Assembly (NCBI RefSeq): GCF_002980495.1
Contig: NZ_PVBR01000017.1
Coordinates: 1 to 64,000 of the forward strand
DNA length: 64,000 bases
Source: Phyllobacterium phragmitis
GTDB lineage: Bacteria; Pseudomonadota; Alphaproteobacteria; Rhizobiales; Rhizobiaceae
Direction: 5' to 3'
The notes beneath the pieces were generated by a model. It worked only from the letters and a program-made list of their open reading frames with translations, was not told the DNA's origin and made no database searches. Shown here in pieces: positions 29,356 through 38,426 of the stretch; position 1 is the first letter of the stretch; each line of letters begins with the position of its first letter. The position numbers were made by a program, and so were the translations under genes.

Positions 29356-30433
29356 AAACGCCGACGGAAAAATTCCGTTATATCCGGCCTGTGATTGTGG
29401 CAGGCCGAGAGTCGCTGAATTGGCGAAGATCGTGGTTCGCCTGACGTCGCGTGTATTGCTCTGGACCAAACGGCCGTTGGACATGACGGGGAGGGGTGCA
29501 ATTGAGGATGGCGGAGCGTTCAGTTCTGGTCACGCGCACGATAACATCATGGCCTCCAGATAGTGTTCAACACATGCCGCGCGGTTTCACCGGACAACGC
29601 CTTAAGCAAGGCTGCCACGTTCACGGTATCCTGATCGCACATTGCCGCGCCTTGTCTCGGTCGATCACGTTCTTTGGTCAACCAGCTGCCAGCAAGCCTC
29701 TCAATTGCAAAGCGATCAGCTGCCGAACGCCTCTCGGATCATAACGCTTAATCGCCGGCGCTATCGACGTCAAAACGTGGGGAGGGGCAAACGGTTCTTC
29801 GATAACCTGCAGTCGCAGCGCCCCAGGCGCAGCGAGAACGTGCGTAGCGCGTAGAAGGGGCTGGTTTGGTTTCCCGCACATTCCGGCAAAAATTGTTCTC
29901 AGCCGCGAGGGACCGGAAGAGGAGCTTTCGGCGGCATCCGCATAGCACAATCATGTCGAGGAAGATGGGGGCGTTACGCGATGGGAATGACGCTTGAAAA
30001 AGGGCCTCCCACTGCCGAACAATGAAAATCGAAACAGTGGAAGAGCCGGGATCAAAGAGCATTGGATGACGGATCAATCCACCGGAGTATCTGAACCGAA
30101 AAAGCGCAAGCACGCACGTCCACCTTTAGACAGGCTGATCTTGTCCGTGCGCTCAAGGCCGCGAACCGTGGCGGCCTGGACGTTGGCCGCGTCGAGAGAT
30201 GGATCCCGTGACCAGCCATATCGTCCTTCTGGCGCATCTCGCCCATCTGAAGGGGTTCCCACCTTCGGGCGACATGCCTTGGCTTGATCCGATGGATCTA
30301 GCGGGCGCGACTGCGTCAGGTGCGGGCCACACGAAGACCGGCGGGCGAGTTTATGGGTTATGCCTGCGGCCGCATCGTGATACTCTCGAAATATTGCAGT
30401 TTGAAACAAGGCGTGTAGCCTGGAGGAGAAACG
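29356..30433. other. One kilobase with no intact gene, apparently decayed sequence
   Basis: Small open frames occur on both strands, but none has a plausible start, family resemblance and normal residue composition together. A short readable relic lies at 30122-30211. I saw no tRNA, no inverted terminal repeat and no recognisable transposase. Confidence 0.5.
30122..30211 (+). pseudogene. Relic of a small rhizobial hypothetical protein (QADLxRALKAA type)
   Basis: In one frame the DNA reads FRQADLVRALKAANRGGLDV, then GRVERWIP and a stop. This resembles the N-terminal half of a short protein family that is common in rhizobia and their phages and often lies next to integrases (Q-x-D-x-x-R-A-x-K-A-A-x-x-x-G-L). 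An in-frame TGA shortly upstream and the missing tail show it is not a working gene. Recognition is by pattern only. Confidence 0.35.
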
Positions 30434-30859
30434 ATGGCGAACAATCAAACCGTGTCACAACGATGGGAGGCCTATCTGCCGTCCAAGACACTCTGGTTCT
30501 GGTCCGTTGCCGGCGCCGTGGTGTTGACGATGATCGTCGGCTTCACGGCCGGCGGCTGGACAACCGGTGGGACAGCGGCGGAAATGGCGGCAAAATCCGC
30601 ACGCACGGCGCGGACCGAACTGGTCGCCAACCTGTGTGTCGAAAACTTCGTCAACGCATCTGGCGCAAGCCAGAACCTGGCGACGCTGAAGGAAATGTCT
30701 TCCTACAAGCGTGACAACTTCATCGAGGACGGTGGCTGGAACAAGCTTGCCGGCATGCAAAAGGATGCTCCCGGCGCAGCCGATCTGTGCGCGGGCAAAT
30801 TGACGGCAATGGACACGATCCCTGCGCGCAATGTTTCTTCGGACCAGACGAGCGGCTGA
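30434..30859 (+). CDS. Small membrane-anchored protein of unknown function
   Basis: A 141-residue protein that I recognise only as a hypothetical of a type seen in Hyphomicrobiales. Residues about 19-38 (TLWFWSVAGAVVLTMIVGFT) form one transmembrane helix. The rest is a soluble domain with three cysteines (NLCVENF, DLCAGKL) and many Ala/Lys/Asp residues, probably periplasmic. GGAGAAACG precedes the ATG. It stands alone, facing the D,D-carboxypeptidase gene with their 3' ends toward each other. Confidence 0.75.
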   Translation: MANNQTVSQRWEAYLPSKTLWFWSVAGAVVLTMIVGFTAGGWTTGGTAAEMAAKSARTARTELVANLCVENFVNASGASQNLATLKEMSSYKRDNFIEDGGWNKLAGMQKDAPGAADLCAGKLTAMDTIPARNVSSDQTSG

Positions 30860-31041
30860 TTGCAAGGCTCGGATATTTCACCCGGCAGCCTCGTCCGCCG
30901 GGTGGACGGTCACACGGAACGCGCCCATATCGGTGCCCCGCAGTTGGGCGCGCACCGTTTCCCCAATTGATCGCTGGCGGGAAGGCCGCTCAACGGTCCG
31001 TGGCCTTGACGTCCGAACCAAGGACGCCCGGGCCATCGAAT

Positions 31042-32337
31042 CTACTGGATCACCGCGTAGCAATCTATGTCTTTGCGCGCCAGTCGCTTGCATGTGCGCC
31101 AAGCCTCCGACTTGCTGTCGAAGCTCGCATATCGGGCGCGGTAATACACATTGCCATCCTTTCGGAAGGGCTCGACAAGGGCAGACGCGTCCGCAAGCAT
31201 CTTCGGCGCCTTGCGGGCTGCACGGGAAAGAACCTCACGGGCCGCGGCCTCGCTTGGCAGCGATCCAACCTGGATGACCCATTCACCCTTGTGTGTGGAA
31301 GCGGTATTGATGGGATCGACGGCATCGGACGACCCGACCTGTTGGCCGACAGCCATGTCGTCCGTGGCGGCGGCGACGAGGACGGCGCGCGAATCGTCGG
31401 CGCGAGCAGGATTCTGCGCCGGAACAGGTATCATTGTCTTGGGAAGCGCGAACGCGACCAGCGCGCTTTCTCCGCCGCGGTCGATCCTGAACCGATCAGG
31501 ACCTCTGGAAGCCTTGGGCAGATAGCGGCTGATGAGTTTCCTCATCTGGGCATCCCGGCTCCTGGATGTACGTCCGCCCATGACCACGGAGACGATGCTG
31601 CGGCCCCGGGCCTCGACGGAAGAAACCAGGTTGAAACCCGACGCACGGGTGTATCCCGTCTTGATCCCATCCACACCCTTGACCCGGCCGAGCAGATTGT
31701 TGTGGTTGCCGAAGCGCCGACCTCTGTACTTGAAGGATCGGGTTGTGAAGTAGCTGTAATAGCGCGGATGGTGATCCCGCAGCGCCAGGCCAAGGCGCGC
31801 CATGTCGCGCGCCGTCGTCTTTTGGCGTCTGTCGGGCAATCCGTTGGCGTTCCTGAACGTGGTGGAGTTCATTCCCAACTGCCGTGCTTTTTGCGTCATC
31901 ATCCGTGCGAAGCCGGCTTCCGAACCGCCGAGGAACTCACCGATGGCGGTCGCGGCATCGTTGGCCGATTTCGTCACGAGCGCCAGTATGACCTGTTCGA
32001 CCGTGATGGTCTGGCCCGGCCGCAATCCCAATTTGGACGGAACCTGGCGGGCCGCATGGCGCGACACCGGTATTTTCGTGCGCTTTGAGATCTTGCCGCT
32101 CTCCAGAGCGTCGAAGACGAGATAAAGCGTCATCATCTTGGTGAGGGATGCCGGATAGCGCGCAGAGTCCGCGTGATTGCGGTAGAGCGTCTTGCCGGTT
32201 TTCGCGTCGATGACGATGCCGGCATATTTGGCATTGGCCTGCACGGGGGAAGCAGAGGCGGAGCACAATACGAAAACAATCGAAACCCCCAGGGCGAATT
32301 TCAACCATGAGGTCGATAAACCGACAAGCTTCTTCAT
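31042..32337 (-). CDS. D-alanyl-D-alanine carboxypeptidase (penicillin-binding, S11) with SPOR domain
   Basis: A periplasmic enzyme trimming the terminal D-Ala of peptidoglycan stem peptides. From ATG 32337 it has 431 residues with a Sec signal peptide (cleavage near SPVQANA). The serine-peptidase motifs are S64-x-x-K67 (SLTK), S-A-N (KSANDAATAIGEF) and K-T-G (GIKTGYTRASGFN). The C-terminal 80 residues (WVIQVGSLPSEAAAREVL ... YYRARYASFDSKSEAWRTC) are a SPOR domain, which binds denuded septal glycan and would bring the enzyme to the division site. An upstream in-frame GTG at 32349 is less likely. Confidence 0.94.
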   Translation of the reverse strand: MKKLVGLSTSWLKFALGVSIVFVLCSASASPVQANAKYAGIVIDAKTGKTLYRNHADSARYPASLTKMMTLYLVFDALESGKISKRTKIPVSRHAARQVPSKLGLRPGQTITVEQVILALVTKSANDAATAIGEFLGGSEAGFARMMTQKARQLGMNSTTFRNANGLPDRRQKTTARDMARLGLALRDHHPRYYSYFTTRSFKYRGRRFGNHNNLLGRVKGVDGIKTGYTRASGFNLVSSVEARGRSIVSVVMGGRTSRSRDAQMRKLISRYLPKASRGPDRFRIDRGGESALVAFALPKTMIPVPAQNPARADDSRAVLVAAATDDMAVGQQVGSSDAVDPINTASTHKGEWVIQVGSLPSEAAAREVLSRAARKAPKMLADASALVEPFRKDGNVYYRARYASFDSKSEAWRTCKRLARKDIDCYAVIQ

Positions 32338-32734
32338 TGACTGCTGCACCTGTCCGCAATGCTACTCGTGAAATCCGGCCGGACGATTCGGCCACGCGGT
32401 CGCGAAGCTAGTCGGGCACCGTTACCAATTGGTAATCACATTGCTAACGAGCGGAGTCAATTTGCGCCGATCCTCCAATTTCTGGCGCGCATGCGGGCTT
32501 CCTGGAAACGAGAAAATCCGAGCAACAAGCCGCCGGACCTGATCTGGGAGGCGCAGCCGGACGTCAGGACATATGATCAGGGCCCGATCGACTCGTCGGA
32601 CATCCGCCTACCCACCGCGGGTTTTCCGGGTTACTGGCAAGCGACAGAAATGTTCGGCAGCGTCCACAAAACCAGGTCAGCTCCAGATCGTGACCAATGC
32701 GTCGGATTGAACCTGGCCCACCCAACGGGGTAGG
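32338..32734. other. Upstream region of the carboxypeptidase gene with a perfect 14-bp palindrome
   Basis: This 397-base gap has no supported gene. It contains TTACCAATTGGTAA at 32422-32435, an exact palindrome 85 bases from the carboxypeptidase start. The size and symmetry suit a dimeric repressor such as a GntR- or TetR-type protein, but no regulator is next to it. Confidence 0.45.
32422..32435. promoter_or_regulatory. Perfect palindrome TTACCAATTGGTAA, possible operator
   Basis: All 14 bases are self-complementary. It lies upstream of the minus-strand D,D-carboxypeptidase and downstream of lodB. No promoter hexamers are clear around it, so function is a guess. Confidence 0.35.
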
Positions 32735-33937
32735 TCACCGCTGCCGATTGGCTTCATTCGCCGGCTGCCGCCGACGTTGCCAGAACGGCTGATCAGACCA
32801 GCGGGGCTGGAGGCGATAGTAGAAGTCTCGTTGCGACAAATATGTTTGCCAGAGTTGGCGCTGTTGCTCATCGTATTGATGGATGTACGTATTGCCGCGG
32901 CCCAATCCCGCCGCGTCCTGCGGGCGGTCCGTCAACGCGTAATGGATCATGTGTCCGGCGTGGCTGGCCGTCCTGAGCGCTTTGTCGATGCCTTGCGACG
33001 ACAGCGGATCATAGGCTTGCGCCGCATCGCCCACCGCGATCCAGGCGTCACCGCAGAAGTCTCGCAGTCGCTGGCTGTTGGCCGGTGCGCCCCGGATTTT
33101 CCCGGAAGGGCGATAGCCCCTGGCTTTGAGCAGTGGTGCGATATGCGTCGAACCGTCCAGCAGCTGATCGAAACCTTGCCGTGACACAGCCAGTCTCGCT
33201 GCGGGCAAATCCTTGTCGGAGTGAAAAACCACCAATCGCCCGGTTTCGCAGCCCTCAGGGCTTGGCAAGCGATTGCTATACCACCAGCCGTCTGGCGTGG
33301 CCTCGATCCTTGTATAGCGGTCATCATCCTCGCCGGCGCAGGAAAACCATTGCGCATAGGCGAACAGCCGGTCGTCGTCATGGACGGTCGGGACACCGAG
33401 CATCCGGGCTACAAGTGCCTGCCGACCAGAACAGTCGACAAGATAACGGGCGCGATCCTGCCGCATTCCTGCATCTGAGGTGAATGTCAGCTTCCAATTG
33501 AAAGGACCGTCAGCGATACGCGCGCAAGCGCGCAAACTGACACCCTTGAGGAGGGTTGCACCGGCGCGAACCGCATTGGCGCGCAGGGCTTCATCGAAAG
33601 CCAATCGGTCGATGCACAGGCCGTGGCCCGACGGCGTGAAGAAAAAGTCGGCGATATCGGCCTGCTCGCTCGCCCATAGCGAGACGTTGCCGGTCGTGCT
33701 GAACAGGCCGGTGAGTTGCTGTTCCGGACCTTGCACGTCTCCAAGGAAGTGTTTGACCAGACCGATCGATGCCGGCGGCAAGGACTCGCCGAGCTTGAAG
33801 CTGGGGGATTCCCTTTTTTCCACCAACAGCACACGCTGGCCGTACTTGGCCAGCGTGATGGCGGTTGCGGATCCCGCAGGTCCGGAGCCGACAATGACGA
33901 CGTCCCATGTCGTATCGGTCCGGCCGGGTTGCGACAT
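32735..33937 (-). CDS. lodB: LodB-like FAD-dependent maturase (tryptophan-halogenase-like flavoprotein)
   Basis: A flavoprotein needed in known systems to build the cysteine tryptophylquinone cofactor of the partner oxidase LodA. The N-terminus has the Rossmann FAD motif VVIVGSGPAGSATA and VLLVEKRESPSFKLGESLPP; the middle has GDAWIAVGDAAQAYDPLSSQG, the second FAD-binding motif of this group. It is about 400 residues, normal for LodB. It follows lodA by 12 bases in the same direction, and the order lodA then lodB matches characterised operons. ATG 33937 is used; a GTG at 33946 is an alternative, and neither has a strong ribosome site. Confidence 0.85.
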   Translation of the reverse strand: MSQPGRTDTTWDVVIVGSGPAGSATAITLAKYGQRVLLVEKRESPSFKLGESLPPASIGLVKHFLGDVQGPEQQLTGLFSTTGNVSLWASEQADIADFFFTPSGHGLCIDRLAFDEALRANAVRAGATLLKGVSLRACARIADGPFNWKLTFTSDAGMRQDRARYLVDCSGRQALVARMLGVPTVHDDDRLFAYAQWFSCAGEDDDRYTRIEATPDGWWYSNRLPSPEGCETGRLVVFHSDKDLPAARLAVSRQGFDQLLDGSTHIAPLLKARGYRPSGKIRGAPANSQRLRDFCGDAWIAVGDAAQAYDPLSSQGIDKALRTASHAGHMIHYALTDRPQDAAGLGRGNTYIHQYDEQQRQLWQTYLSQRDFYYRLQPRWSDQPFWQRRRQPANEANRQR

Positions 33938-33949
33938 CGGCGGCACGAA

Positions 33950-35950
33950 TTATGTTTTCTTGGCCGGCGGCTGGTTCAGCGCCGGATCACGCTCTTGTTC
34001 GACGAATACGATCTCACCGTTGTCCTTCAGATAGCTGCCGTCGGCATTCTTGATCGGCAGCACCATCCCCAGTTTTGACCAGGCATAGGCCATCTGGTTG
34101 TAACCATCGGTGGATGATAGCGGCTCGCCCTGTTCATCATATCCGCGGAACCATTCCTTGTAGGTTCGGGTCTGGTTCGTCTTGTCGTATGCGAAAACGA
34201 TATCCGGCCGCTGAACTGGCCACCACGCCTGATTGCAGGACCAGAAATCGCCCTGCCACGGGCACGACATATAGGCAGCAAGCGAACCGGGCTCGATGCC
34301 CTGATTGACGCGGAACGCCTCAGCGAAATTTTCCCGATAGATGATCAGATAGGGGATTTCGATGCCGGGATGGAAACCGCCGCCGATGGTGGGCTCGAGC
34401 GCCGAGGCGTCCAGCGCGTGCGGCTGCTCAGCCAACGGTAACAATCCAAGGGTCAGGGGCTTTGGTGGAACGCCGACGTCGAAGTTCCCGTCGGCCCACT
34501 CCTTCAAGTGATTGAGTTGCAAATCGGTAAGGCTCAGGAACTGGTTGGGAAAGCTATTGCCCAATTGTTTATTCTGCTCCGGCTTGCCCGCGGTACCCCA
34601 CAGCTTGGGCATCTTGTAGTCTTCCTCGTCGCGCTTGAATTCATCGTTCTTCCAGCTGGTCGGGCGCTCCGGTGGTGGCGGCATCAGCGAATCGACCAGT
34701 CGCCCGCTCTTTCCGGCCGCATGCCGCATCAAATCATAGACCATCTGCCTTGACGACTTGCTGTTCTCGCTCGGATCGATGAAAGCGGTCATGTATTGGC
34801 TGTTGAGCAAGTTACCCGGCTGCTTCGGACCATGAGCGGCATCCTTGGTTTCCTTTGTGACGCCCGCAGCCTCGGCACTCACCCAGCCATAGTTAACCGC
34901 ATTGGCGAAGATCGGATAGACATCGCGGTAGAAGTTCGTCTTCTGCTTGGCGTAAGGGTAGCTTTCAGGGAAAGCCTCGTAAACGCGATCCAGAATCGAC
35001 ACGACGTGGTACATGTGAGGTGCAAATTTCGGTGCCGAAGTGACGATCCACGCCCCTGCACGCGGATTCCTCGTGCCTTCGTCGGTCGCCGATTTCACGT
35101 TGTCGCGCGTGCTCAAGATGGTGCCATCGCTAAGCGTGACCGTGACATCGATTTCACCACCGCACGTGTCGTCCCACCATCCCGGAATGTTGAAATATGC
35201 AAACTGGTTCGTCAGCGGGTTTTTACCGTCATCGGGACCGTTGGGCGGGTTGACCGTCGCGCTCGGGTTCGACAATTCCACCTTGGGCGTCGTGACGCAT
35301 TCGCTTTTTCCCGGCGCCGCAACAAACAGCAGGCGGTCCTTGGAATCGAGGCGAAGTTGCCCCAGCTCAATACCGGTGGCAGGTTTGTAAGTGACCTCAA
35401 CCTCTTTCGACGGGTCCTTCGGCGTGAACCCCTCGAAGCGCAATTGGCCAGGCAACATCCCTTTTGCAACACCGGTGAAAACATCGCCTTTCATGACGAC
35501 CGGGCCGGCCTGCCCGGAGGCGATCGTATGCACACCGGGATCGATGATCAGCTTGTCACGCTCATTTGGCTTCATGCCCGGCTGGATGGACGGGTTTCGT
35601 AACTTGCTCGGGTCAAACAGATACGCCCCCTGAAATGCATAATTCGCCGGTTTCATGTTGCGGACATGAACCCGCCAGCGAATGGATTGGACGAGGTCCG
35701 ACCCGGAATTGAGCTCGGCTACGACCTTGCCATCGGCATCGTAGGCATAGATCCGATATCGCTGCGCCTGGCGTTTCAGCCGCGCTGCGCTATCCCTGTA
35801 GGTCCCGCCGTCTGGCCCGGGGCCATTGCTGCCACCTGGATCGACCACGATGCCCGGCGCTTCGGGGCCAATGTAAAACTCGTCACTATCCCCGAGGCGA
35901 GCAATGCCTATACCAGGGTGGATGCGAATGCTGTTGATCTTCCCGGCCAC
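33950..35950 (-). CDS. lodA: LodA/GoxA-family CTQ-dependent amino-acid oxidase
   Basis: A 666-residue oxidase of the LodA (L-lysine 6-oxidase)/GoxA (glycine oxidase) family; known members make hydrogen peroxide and ammonia and can be antibacterial. It opens IRIHPGIGIARLGDSDEFYI, a hallmark of the family. The C-terminal region has SCPWQGDFWSCNQAWWPVQR, and the likely cofactor-forming pair is C563 in that stretch and W624 in QMAYAWSKLG, 61 residues later; LodA uses Cys516 and Trp581. No signal peptide is seen, as in family members that leave the cell by unknown means. Whether the substrate is lysine, glycine or another amino acid cannot be told. The gene lies 131 bases after a small Tat-signal protein gene. 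Confidence 0.87.
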   Translation of the reverse strand: MAGKINSIRIHPGIGIARLGDSDEFYIGPEAPGIVVDPGGSNGPGPDGGTYRDSAARLKRQAQRYRIYAYDADGKVVAELNSGSDLVQSIRWRVHVRNMKPANYAFQGAYLFDPSKLRNPSIQPGMKPNERDKLIIDPGVHTIASGQAGPVVMKGDVFTGVAKGMLPGQLRFEGFTPKDPSKEVEVTYKPATGIELGQLRLDSKDRLLFVAAPGKSECVTTPKVELSNPSATVNPPNGPDDGKNPLTNQFAYFNIPGWWDDTCGGEIDVTVTLSDGTILSTRDNVKSATDEGTRNPRAGAWIVTSAPKFAPHMYHVVSILDRVYEAFPESYPYAKQKTNFYRDVYPIFANAVNYGWVSAEAAGVTKETKDAAHGPKQPGNLLNSQYMTAFIDPSENSKSSRQMVYDLMRHAAGKSGRLVDSLMPPPPERPTSWKNDEFKRDEEDYKMPKLWGTAGKPEQNKQLGNSFPNQFLSLTDLQLNHLKEWADGNFDVGVPPKPLTLGLLPLAEQPHALDASALEPTIGGGFHPGIEIPYLIIYRENFAEAFRVNQGIEPGSLAAYMSCPWQGDFWSCNQAWWPVQRPDIVFAYDKTNQTRTYKEWFRGYDEQGEPLSSTDGYNQMAYAWSKLGMVLPIKNADGSYLKDNGEIVFVEQERDPALNQPPAKKT

Positions 35951-36081
35951 CGCTTGATCTCCACAAATTGGTTTTAATAATTCGGCTTCGAAAGAGCACC
36001 TCGGTCATTGATGCCCAGCTATTCCTGACGCCATAGAGAACGACAATCTGCGAACGGAAGAAGACGCGAAGCCCAGATTGC

Positions 36082-36372
36082 TCAGAGAGAGGACCGAACG
36101 ATCTTCCAGTCCAGCAAGTCTTTGGAGGCGACCGCGTACCGGTTTCCAAGATGTTCGATGTCGGCGTAAGTCAGGCCATCCGATTGGGCGTGGGACTGTA
36201 TCGAGAATCCACCACCGAAGCTCGCCTTGATCGATTTCTCGATGGACGCGGTGCCGGAGGCCGGTGCGCTGTACGCCTTTTCCTCCCCTTTCGCGGCGCT
36301 GCCGCTGCCCAGCAGCAATAGGACAGAGGACGCTGCGCATCCCTTGACGAAGTCTCTACGCTCGATGTTCAT
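36082..36372 (-). CDS. Small Tat-exported protein upstream of lodAB
   Basis: From ATG 36372 the protein has 96 residues. It starts MNIERRDFVKGCAASSVLLL, a twin-arginine signal (RRDF-V-K) with a hydrophobic core and an Ala-rich cleavage region. The mature part is about 65 residues, ends LLDWKIVRSSL, and matches no family I know. It reads in the same direction as lodA and lodB and could be co-transcribed with them, perhaps as an export or maturation partner; this is only an inference from position. A longer start at 36432 would bury the signal and is not preferred. Confidence 0.68.
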   Translation of the reverse strand: MNIERRDFVKGCAASSVLLLLGSGSAAKGEEKAYSAPASGTASIEKSIKASFGGGFSIQSHAQSDGLTYADIEHLGNRYAVASKDLLDWKIVRSSL

Positions 36373-36927
36373 GTTCGGTGCCCTTGGTACTAGCGCCCCT
36401 GCCTCAAAAATCATCGTGAAACAGGTTTCCATTGGAGGTATACTACGATATGGAATTTAAGATGTAGTAAAATTTGAGATACAAATTATTCATAAAATTG
36501 GTATCGATTGATAAATGCTTTTGATGGGCCAAATTGTACTTATCAATTACCCTGAGATGGTGCCGATTATGCTTATTTTGTGTTTCATCAACGAATATTT
36601 CCCCCAATGGGGGTCAATATTCCATAGCGATTGACAACCAAATACGGGTTCTCAGCAAAGCCAGCCAAAGTCATCAGCGCTTCATGAAGATCGCTCCGGC
36701 TTCTTCACAAAACTGACACGCCGACGTTTGAAGCCCGGCGTCTTTCATTCCGTTGTTGCTGCAGGCCGCCATATCAACCGCTTCGTCATGGGTAGAACCA
36801 GTCAACCAAAGCCGTTCATCTGGAAAGCCGACCTCGATGAGATGATCGCAGCAGTTAAGGATGAGCACAAAATATCGAGAGCTGTTGCTGTGACCCCTGC
36901 TGGGGCAAACCTCTGGCTGTGCCGTTG
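36373..36927. other. A/T-rich region between the lodAB cluster and the toxin-antitoxin pair
   Basis: About 550 bases without a supported gene. The part near 36450-36610 is markedly A/T-rich and probably carries the promoter of the minus-strand Tat-protein/lodAB genes. A 64-codon frame on the minus strand at 36674-36868 has no family resemblance and no clear ribosome site. Confidence 0.45.
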
Positions 36928-37515
36928 CTATTGTCTCTTTATGATCGTGATGTGAAGTCCCTCGATGACCGACGAAAGGCAGCCGAGTTCGGGAAGGTTC
37001 GTTGCCGGACTATCGGCATCGAGACTTGTCTCGACAGCCCGATCGTAGACAGCGACGCATTGCTTGTTCGTGATGCGTGACATGTAGACAATCCCGTCGA
37101 GGTTGGTTTGGTCATAGACTCTCTGACTGAAACGCCTGCCCGCGGTCTGTGCCTTCGCACGGACTGCATCGGTTGAGACACCTAACAGGCTCGCGCCCTC
37201 ATACCGCAGGTCGAGCAGGAGGAGCGGGCGGGAGTTACGAACACTTGTGACGGAATAGCGATCGAACTCCTCGTGCAGGAGCAGGCGCTCGGAGTTCCCT
37301 TCAAAACGATCACGGATGATGGTCTCTGCGATCGCCGTTTTGACATCCTGAGCCAGATACAGCAGCTTGAATTTGTCCCGGGGGCTCGAAAAGCGTGTCC
37401 TGCCCAATCCCATACCAAGCGGATTGTTCGCATGCTCTCGGGCGAGGATGCGCACATAGTCATCGACGCGAACCCGAACGACGAGTTTCCGCAGTATCCG
37501 CTGATCGAACGTCAT
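36928..37515 (-). CDS. RES-domain toxin
   Basis: A 195-residue protein of the RES family. Known RES toxins cleave NAD+ and stop growth until neutralised by a cognate Xre-type antitoxin. The family residues can be assigned as Arg in GRTRFSSP (about residue 40), Glu in DVKTAIAETIIRDRF (about 65) and Ser in VYMSRITNKQC (about 145). Its ATG overlaps the stop of the upstream antitoxin gene (ATGA), which is the usual order, antitoxin first. Both genes appear intact. Confidence 0.85.
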   Translation of the reverse strand: MTFDQRILRKLVVRVRVDDYVRILAREHANNPLGMGLGRTRFSSPRDKFKLLYLAQDVKTAIAETIIRDRFEGNSERLLLHEEFDRYSVTSVRNSRPLLLLDLRYEGASLLGVSTDAVRAKAQTAGRRFSQRVYDQTNLDGIVYMSRITNKQCVAVYDRAVETSLDADSPATNLPELGCLSSVIEGLHITIIKRQ

Positions 37516-38231
37516 TGGGCGGCGAAATACGCCGTGGCGGCATCGACAACTTCATCGACGCGATCTTGCTTCAAGAGTTCGATCGGCTTGCGTCCACCTA
37601 GAACGGGATTCTTTTGACTCAGCCAGAGCCACGCGGTGCGTTGAGCCTTTGCAAGCCGAATGATCTCCCGAATACCGCGCACAGGCCGACCATCAATAAA
37701 CTGCTCGACAGGATAGACATGTTTCCGGACCCCTTTGAGCAAGCCAATTACGTCGCCCTCGTGTTGCCAACGGTTGAGGGACGAACGGGCCACGCCATAC
37801 TCTCGGCTGAGCTCGGTAGCGCCAGCCACTGTCCCCGCCCAGTCCTCAAGCTTCCGGTATACGGCAATCGCAGCCAGGGCATTCTCGCCCTGTTCTGACG
37901 TTACAATGGCACCCAGGCCTTCACCTTTCGAGGACTCTATTTCGTCGGGACCATCGAAGGCCATCTTGGCGCGACGTTCGCGTCCGAAGCTCTCCACCAC
38001 GCGGCGGATGCGCTGCGTGAGTTCAGCGCTGTGGCTGTTGAGTTCCTGGCACCTTTCCGCCGGAAGGCCGACAATAACGTCTGCAACTTCGCCAGCGATG
38101 AGAGCCGATAAAGCTAGCGAACCGGGGCCGAACCCCTTCTCGGATTTGAGGGCATTTGAGACCTTGGCGGCTACACGATCGGCGATGTCTTTCCTGTCGC
38201 GACGTTCGGAATGAGCGTTTGAGTTGACCAT
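37512..38231 (-). CDS. Xre/MbcA/ParS-type antitoxin, enlarged
   Basis: A 239-residue partner of the RES toxin. The C-terminal 60 residues (RTAWLWLSQKNPVLGGRKPI, then ELLKQDRVDEVVDAATAYFA) are the toxin-binding DUF2384 domain. A helix-turn-helix lies before it (ELSREYGVARSSLNRWQHEG), followed by VIGLLKGVRKHVYPVEQFI. Usual antitoxins of this type are about 130-160 residues; this one has about 100 extra N-terminal residues, rich in charged and Ala residues, without a domain I know. ATG 38231 follows AGGGAG at a good distance; a GTG lies three codons upstream. Confidence 0.8.
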   Translation of the reverse strand: MVNSNAHSERRDRKDIADRVAAKVSNALKSEKGFGPGSLALSALIAGEVADVIVGLPAERCQELNSHSAELTQRIRRVVESFGRERRAKMAFDGPDEIESSKGEGLGAIVTSEQGENALAAIAVYRKLEDWAGTVAGATELSREYGVARSSLNRWQHEGDVIGLLKGVRKHVYPVEQFIDGRPVRGIREIIRLAKAQRTAWLWLSQKNPVLGGRKPIELLKQDRVDEVVDAATAYFAAQ

Positions 38232-38426
38232 CGCAGGCACTCCCTGAAAGTTTCAAGATAAATATAGGTCATGATGTACCATTTGTCCAGGATGTCCCAT
38301 TTGCACCGCACCAATAGCGCGAGAAGGAAGATTGGATCCGACTCTGGTCCACGTCCCCATCAGCGTACGATTTCGAGCGGTTCTTGCTCTGACCCGTAGA
38401 TGGTTTGGGCGCCCGGACGCTGAAGA

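Noticed and set aside
29748-30113. 121-codon minus-strand frame in the decayed kilobase
   Set aside because: No ribosome site or family resemblance; odd Arg/Cys-rich composition.
30787-32088. 433-codon plus-strand frame opposite the D,D-carboxypeptidase
   Set aside because: The minus-strand gene has all catalytic motifs and a SPOR domain; the plus frame has none.
32359-32733. 124-codon plus-strand frame upstream of the carboxypeptidase
   Set aside because: No recognisable family, no ribosome site, and it spans the palindrome and expected promoter.
36674-36868. 64-codon minus-strand frame with several Cys residues
   Set aside because: No ribosome site, no neighbours in the same unit and no known family; too weak to annotate.
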